Below are positions 61,302-64,000 of a stretch of 64,000 bases of DNA, piece by piece. The notes under the pieces are model-generated. The model saw nothing but the letters and a program-made list of their open reading frames with translations, ran no database searches and had not been told where the DNA came from. Origin of the DNA: Streptomyces sp. CBMA291 (GTDB lineage: Bacteria > Actinomycetota > Actinomycetes > Streptomycetales > Streptomycetaceae); the NCBI RefSeq assembly GCF_014596525.1, contig NZ_MSJP01000019.1:44513-108512 (forward strand), in the 5' to 3' direction. Positions within the stretch are counted from its first letter, which is position 1. Each line of letters opens with the position of its first letter. The position numbers and the translations under genes are program-made.

Positions 61302-62765
61302 TCATCGGAACAAGCGCCGCCAGGTCTCCGGGCCCGGGTAGCCGTCGGCCGCCGCGTCGCGCCAGCCCTGTGCCCGCTGGAAAGCCTCGACGTTGCGGCG
61401 GTCCGCCTCCGTCCAGCGCGGACCGGGTCCCGACGTGTAGTGCTTGCCGAAACCCCGCTTCACCAGTTGTCTGCCCAGCGTCTCCACATACGCGTTGGAC
61501 TGGCCCGGACGGAAGGAGCCACGCCCGGGAAAGTCCGTGACGGGGGTACTGGAGCCGCCCGAACCACTCGAACCGCCGATGCCGGTCCCGGTGCCGGGAC
61601 CGGTCCCGGTGCCCCCTCCGGTGCCGGTACCCGTGCCCGTGCCGGTCGTGCCGCCGATGTCCTTGCCGCCGCCTCCGACGAGGAGCTTCCAGGTCCCCGG
61701 ACCGGGCAGACCGTCCGCCTCGGCGCCCTTCCAGCCCTGCGCCTGCTGGAACGCCTGCGTGGCCCGCCGGTCCGCCTCGCCCCACGTCGGGCCGGGGCCC
61801 TGGCTGTAGAACTTCTTGCCGCCCCGCTGTACGAGCAGCTCCCCGAGCCGGGTCACGTGCGCGTTGCTCGCACCGGGACCGAACATGGCGGTGCCGGGGA
61901 ACTGACCGGCCTCCGGGGTCGACCCGCCGTTGCCGGTGCCGCCCGTGGAGCCCGTGTCGCCGCCGCCGACCACGCCCTTGTAGCGGTAGGCCACGTACTG
62001 GTCGGCGTGGTTCCAGTACGCCATGGGCGTGGCCTGCTTGCGGGTGTGCGGCTTGGCCTGCTCGTAGGCGATGTAGGAGGTGTGGGTGTAGTCGGTCCAG
62101 CCGCCGAAGATCGTGACGTGGGAGCCGCGCGTCGGGTCGGCGTTGTTGTGGAAGAGGAGGATGTCCCCGGGCTGGAGGTCGGCGCGGTCGATCCGGTCGG
62201 CGAAGCGGGCGAGGCTGCCGGTCCACTCGTTGCCGGGCAGGTTCCAGGCCATCGAGATGTAGCCGGAGCAGTCCTGGCGGTAGCCGTCGGACCAGTACTT
62301 GTTCATCGAGTACGGGACCTTGGCGTTCACCCACAGCTTGGCGCGGTTGACGATCTCCGTGCGGGTGGTCTGGCGCAGCCCGGTGGTCGGGCCCTGGCCC
62401 GGCATCGGGGCGGCGAAGGGGGTGGCCTTGGCGCCGGAGCCGCCGTGCAGCGGCTCGGGGCGGCCCTGCGGGTTGTCGACGGGGACGACGGCGGCCGTCC
62501 GTACCGTGCCCGTCGTGCCGGAGGTCCCCTGCCCCGCGACCTCCGCGCCGGTGCCCGCCGGGGCCATGGCGGAGGCCGCCCCGCCGCCGCCGAGGACCAT
62601 GCCCGCCGCCGTCATCATGACCAGCGCCCGGCGGGCGCCGTGCGCGGCGGGGTGACCGCCGTCCGCGACGGCCAGGCCCAGCGCGAGATCGCGCCGCCGT
62701 CGTGCGCATCCCGGACAGCCACAGTCCGCCGCTGGCTCGATTTCCTCGAAGACCGGCACGCTCAT
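61302..62765 (-). CDS. NlpC/P60-like protein with two peptidoglycan-binding domains
   Basis: A 487-residue cell-wall protein. A cysteine-rich, Arg-rich N-terminus and hydrophobic segment (about 45-68) precede a catalytic domain with YRQDCSGYISMAW (catalytic cysteine) and GSHVTIFGG (histidine). Two actinobacterial peptidoglycan-binding repeats follow (FPGTAMFGPGASNAHVTRLGE and FPGRGSFRPGQSNAYVETLGR, each ending in the WTEADRR and AQGW pattern), separated by a (GT)n linker. It likely hydrolyses or remodels wall peptides. ATG 62765 has a GGAGGGG site. Confidence 0.88.
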   Translation of the reverse strand: MSVPVFEEIEPAADCGCPGCARRRRDLALGLAVADGGHPAAHGARRALVMMTAAGMVLGGGGAASAMAPAGTGAEVAGQGTSGTTGTVRTAAVVPVDNPQGRPEPLHGGSGAKATPFAAPMPGQGPTTGLRQTTRTEIVNRAKLWVNAKVPYSMNKYWSDGYRQDCSGYISMAWNLPGNEWTGSLARFADRIDRADLQPGDILLFHNNADPTRGSHVTIFGGWTDYTHTSYIAYEQAKPHTRKQATPMAYWNHADQYVAYRYKGVVGGGDTGSTGGTGNGGSTPEAGQFPGTAMFGPGASNAHVTRLGELLVQRGGKKFYSQGPGPTWGEADRRATQAFQQAQGWKGAEADGLPGPGTWKLLVGGGGKDIGGTTGTGTGTGTGGGTGTGPGTGTGIGGSSGSGGSSTPVTDFPGRGSFRPGQSNAYVETLGRQLVKRGFGKHYTSGPGPRWTEADRRNVEAFQRAQGWRDAAADGYPGPETWRRLFR

Positions 62766-62950
62766 GCGATTCCCCTCCACACTCGTCAAGATCCTTTGGC
62801 ACCCTTGTTTCGGGCGCCAGTGTCTCAACTGTCTGGACAAATCGCATTTTGACGGAGCGAAGGCCCGATACGACCATCCGACAGGCCGGTGGTGACCGGA
62901 ATTGGTCGGGAGCACACCCGCAGGTCGGGTAGAGTTCTCTCTGTCAGCAG

Positions 62951-63024
62951 GCGCCGCTAGCTCAGTTGGTTAGAGCAGCTGACTCTTAATCAGCGGGTCC
63001 GGGGTTCGAGTCCCTGGCGGCGCA
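62951..63024 (+). tRNA. tRNA-Lys (CTT), copy 3
   Basis: Identical to copies 1 and 2 over the whole gene, with the same AGCAG before it as copy 1. The downstream terminator is unrelated to theirs. Confidence 0.97.
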
Positions 63025-63030
63025 CGCACA

Positions 63031-63065
63031 GTCAAGGCCCCTCACCGATGGTGAGGGGCCTTGAC
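63031..63065 (+). terminator. Terminator hairpin after tRNA-Lys copy 3
   Basis: Perfect 15-bp stem GTCAAGGCCCCTCAC/GTGAGGGGCCTTGAC with a 5-base loop, beginning seven bases after the tRNA. Confidence 0.9.
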
Positions 63066-63122
63066 GTTTCTCCCGCGCCTTCCGCCGATGCCCGGCCCAG
63101 GCCCGCGGCCCTCCGCCCCCGG

Positions 63123-63884
63123 TCAGTCCTCCGTCGCCGTCAGATACGCCGAGACCACCACGTTCGCCGTGTACACGCCCGCCGCGCGGTCGAACGTACC
63201 GCCGCAGGTGATCAGGCGCAGCTCCGCCCGGTGCGGTTCCCGGGCGCCGTAGACCTTGCCCGGATCGAAGCCCTCCCGGGGGTGGACCTGGACGTCGTCG
63301 ATGGTGAATTCCGCGATCGTGTCGTCCGTCCGGGTGATACGGATCTTCTCCCCCGGGCGGGCCGCGCTCAGCCCGTAGAAGACGGCCGGGCGGGTCTCGG
63401 TGTCGACGTGGCCGACGAGGAGGGCCGCCCCCGCCGCGCCCGGCCGGGTGCCGGAGCCGAACCAGCCCACCGTACGGGCCCGCTCGAAGGGCGGCGGGTC
63501 GATCGCTCCTGCCGCGTCCAGACCGCGCGCCTCGACGGGGGCGTCGACGCCGAGGGAGGGGATCTGGATCCAGCGGGGCCCGGCGGGGGCGATGGGGTCG
63601 TGCGCCGGGGGCAGCTCGATGTCGAGCGGGCGCCCCACGGCGGCGATGTCGCCGGTCGTCGGCCCGGTCCCGGCAAGCCCCTCCCCCGCCCCGCCGCCCC
63701 AGAGCCAGAGCCCGATCAGCGCGACCGCCCAGACGACGCCGACGGCCTGCCGTCCGTTGCCCGCCGGACGGAAACCCGCCGTCCGGTCCCTGCCCGGCGC
63801 CCGGGACCCGGCCGCCGGTCCGGCCCGTTCCGGTCGGCGCGGCCTGGCCCGTGCCCGGCGCCCCCCCGGCCCGGGAGGGCCAGA
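63123..63884 (-). CDS. Class F sortase, 5' end not found
   Basis: The open frame gives a sortase catalytic domain: [23 protein letters not shown] (catalytic histidine region), [13 protein letters not shown], and [12 protein letters not shown] with the catalytic cysteine, then an Arg/Ala-rich strand. Upstream, [19 protein letters not shown] is a membrane anchor, so the N-terminus is membrane-proximal as expected, but no ATG, GTG or TTG lies between the in-frame stop at 63885 and the catalytic domain except a late GTG at 63638. The missing start coincides with the trpB junction (see findings). Confidence 0.8.
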   Translation of the reverse strand, partial: SGPPGPGGRRARARPRRPERAGPAAGSRAPGRDRTAGFRPAGNGRQAVGVVWAVALIGLWLWGGGAGEGLAGTGPTTGDIAAVGRPLDIELPPAHDPIAPAGPRWIQIPSLGVDAPVEARGLDAAGAIDPPPFERARTVGWFGSGTRPGAAGAALLVGHVDTETRPAVFYGLSAARPGEKIRITRTDDTIAEFTIDDVQVHPREGFDPGKVYGAREPHRAELRLITCGGTFDRAAGVYTANVVVSAYLTATED

Positions 63885-64000
63885 TCACCGAGCCCTACTC
63901 GATCTCGGCGGGCCTCGACTACCCGGGCATCGGCCCGGAGCACGCGTACCTCAAGGACAGCGGTCGCGGCGAGTACCGCGCCGTCACCGACGACGCGGCC
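63875..64000 (+). CDS. trpB: Internal fragment of tryptophan synthase beta chain (both ends missing)
   Basis: Plus-strand reading gives [20 protein letters not shown] followed by [20 protein letters not shown]. This is the TrpB segment after the PLP lysine and Gly-rich loop regions, near residue 300 of about 420. Everything upstream of EGQ in this frame is Pro/Arg-rich and unrelated to TrpB, and the region is occupied by the sortase on the other strand. The 3' end leaves the window. Confidence 0.83.

Noticed and set aside
61187..61540. Reading frame antisense to the SPFH and NlpC genes
   Set aside because: No family features, Arg/Pro/Ser-rich, no ribosome site; it is a shadow of two well-supported genes.
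62766..62950. c-di-AMP (ydaO-type) riboswitch before the NlpC/P60-like gene
   Set aside because: Such riboswitches precede some cell-wall hydrolases, but the 185-base leader shows none of the conserved ydaO motifs.

Overview
The window is a high-GC actinobacterial chromosome segment, almost certainly Streptomyces. The support is the G/C-ending codon use, GTG/TTG starts, dense GTGA/ATGA stop-start overlaps, a chitinase and a chitin-active LPMO with DasR-like boxes, a rare TTA codon in a pathway regulator, and a type II polyketide cluster.

Left part (1-17.4 kb), mostly chromosomal backbone: an aspartate:alanine antiporter with aspartate 4-decarboxylase (a proton-motive or pH-homeostasis pair); an OmpR-type two-component system; a spermidine-synthase-like methyltransferase; an XRE/TPR regulator; a histidine phosphatase; and a PAP2 membrane protein. 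These are followed by a tightly coupled three-gene operon (11.3-15.4 kb) encoding a Cas4/RecB-type PD-(D/E)XK nuclease with four candidate Fe-S cysteines, a 529-residue protein of unknown function and a superfamily 1 helicase. Several intergenic stretches are filled with locus-specific degenerate GC-rich repeats. A primase/polymerase-like gene runs into the first of three identical tRNA-Lys(CTT) genes.

Middle part (17.4-25.8 kb), between tRNA-Lys copies 1 and 2: a secreted M6-like metalloprotease, a PAS-GGDEF-EAL cyclic-di-GMP protein, a GH18 chitinase with a DasR-like operator, a flavin-dependent oxidoreductase and an IclR regulator.

Main accessory region (25.8-57.4 kb): a type II polyketide cluster whose core order (biotin carboxylase, TcmI/JadI-type cyclase, KS-alpha, KS-beta, ACP, ketoreductase, aromatase/cyclase, FAD monooxygenases, with PPTase and carboxyltransferase further along) resembles the jadomycin-type angucycline arrangement. 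It adds a flavin-dependent halogenase with its flavin reductase, a berberine-bridge-type oxidase, an O-methyltransferase, a third FAD monooxygenase, an antiporter and an HxlR regulator. No deoxysugar or glycosyltransferase genes are visible. The simplest prediction is a chlorinated, O-methylated angucyclinone-type aromatic polyketide. The divergent OmpR-type regulator carries a TTA codon and an atypical phospho-acceptor pocket. The region starts beside tRNA-Lys copy 2 with a MITE-like element.

Right part (57.7-64 kb): a chitin-active LPMO with a DasR-like box, an SPFH/band-7 protein with a very long low-complexity N-terminus, an NlpC/P60-like peptidoglycan-binding protein, tRNA-Lys copy 3 and a class F sortase. 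The sortase has no visible start codon and abuts an internal fragment of trpB at about 63.87 kb. This suggests a rearrangement or an assembly join.
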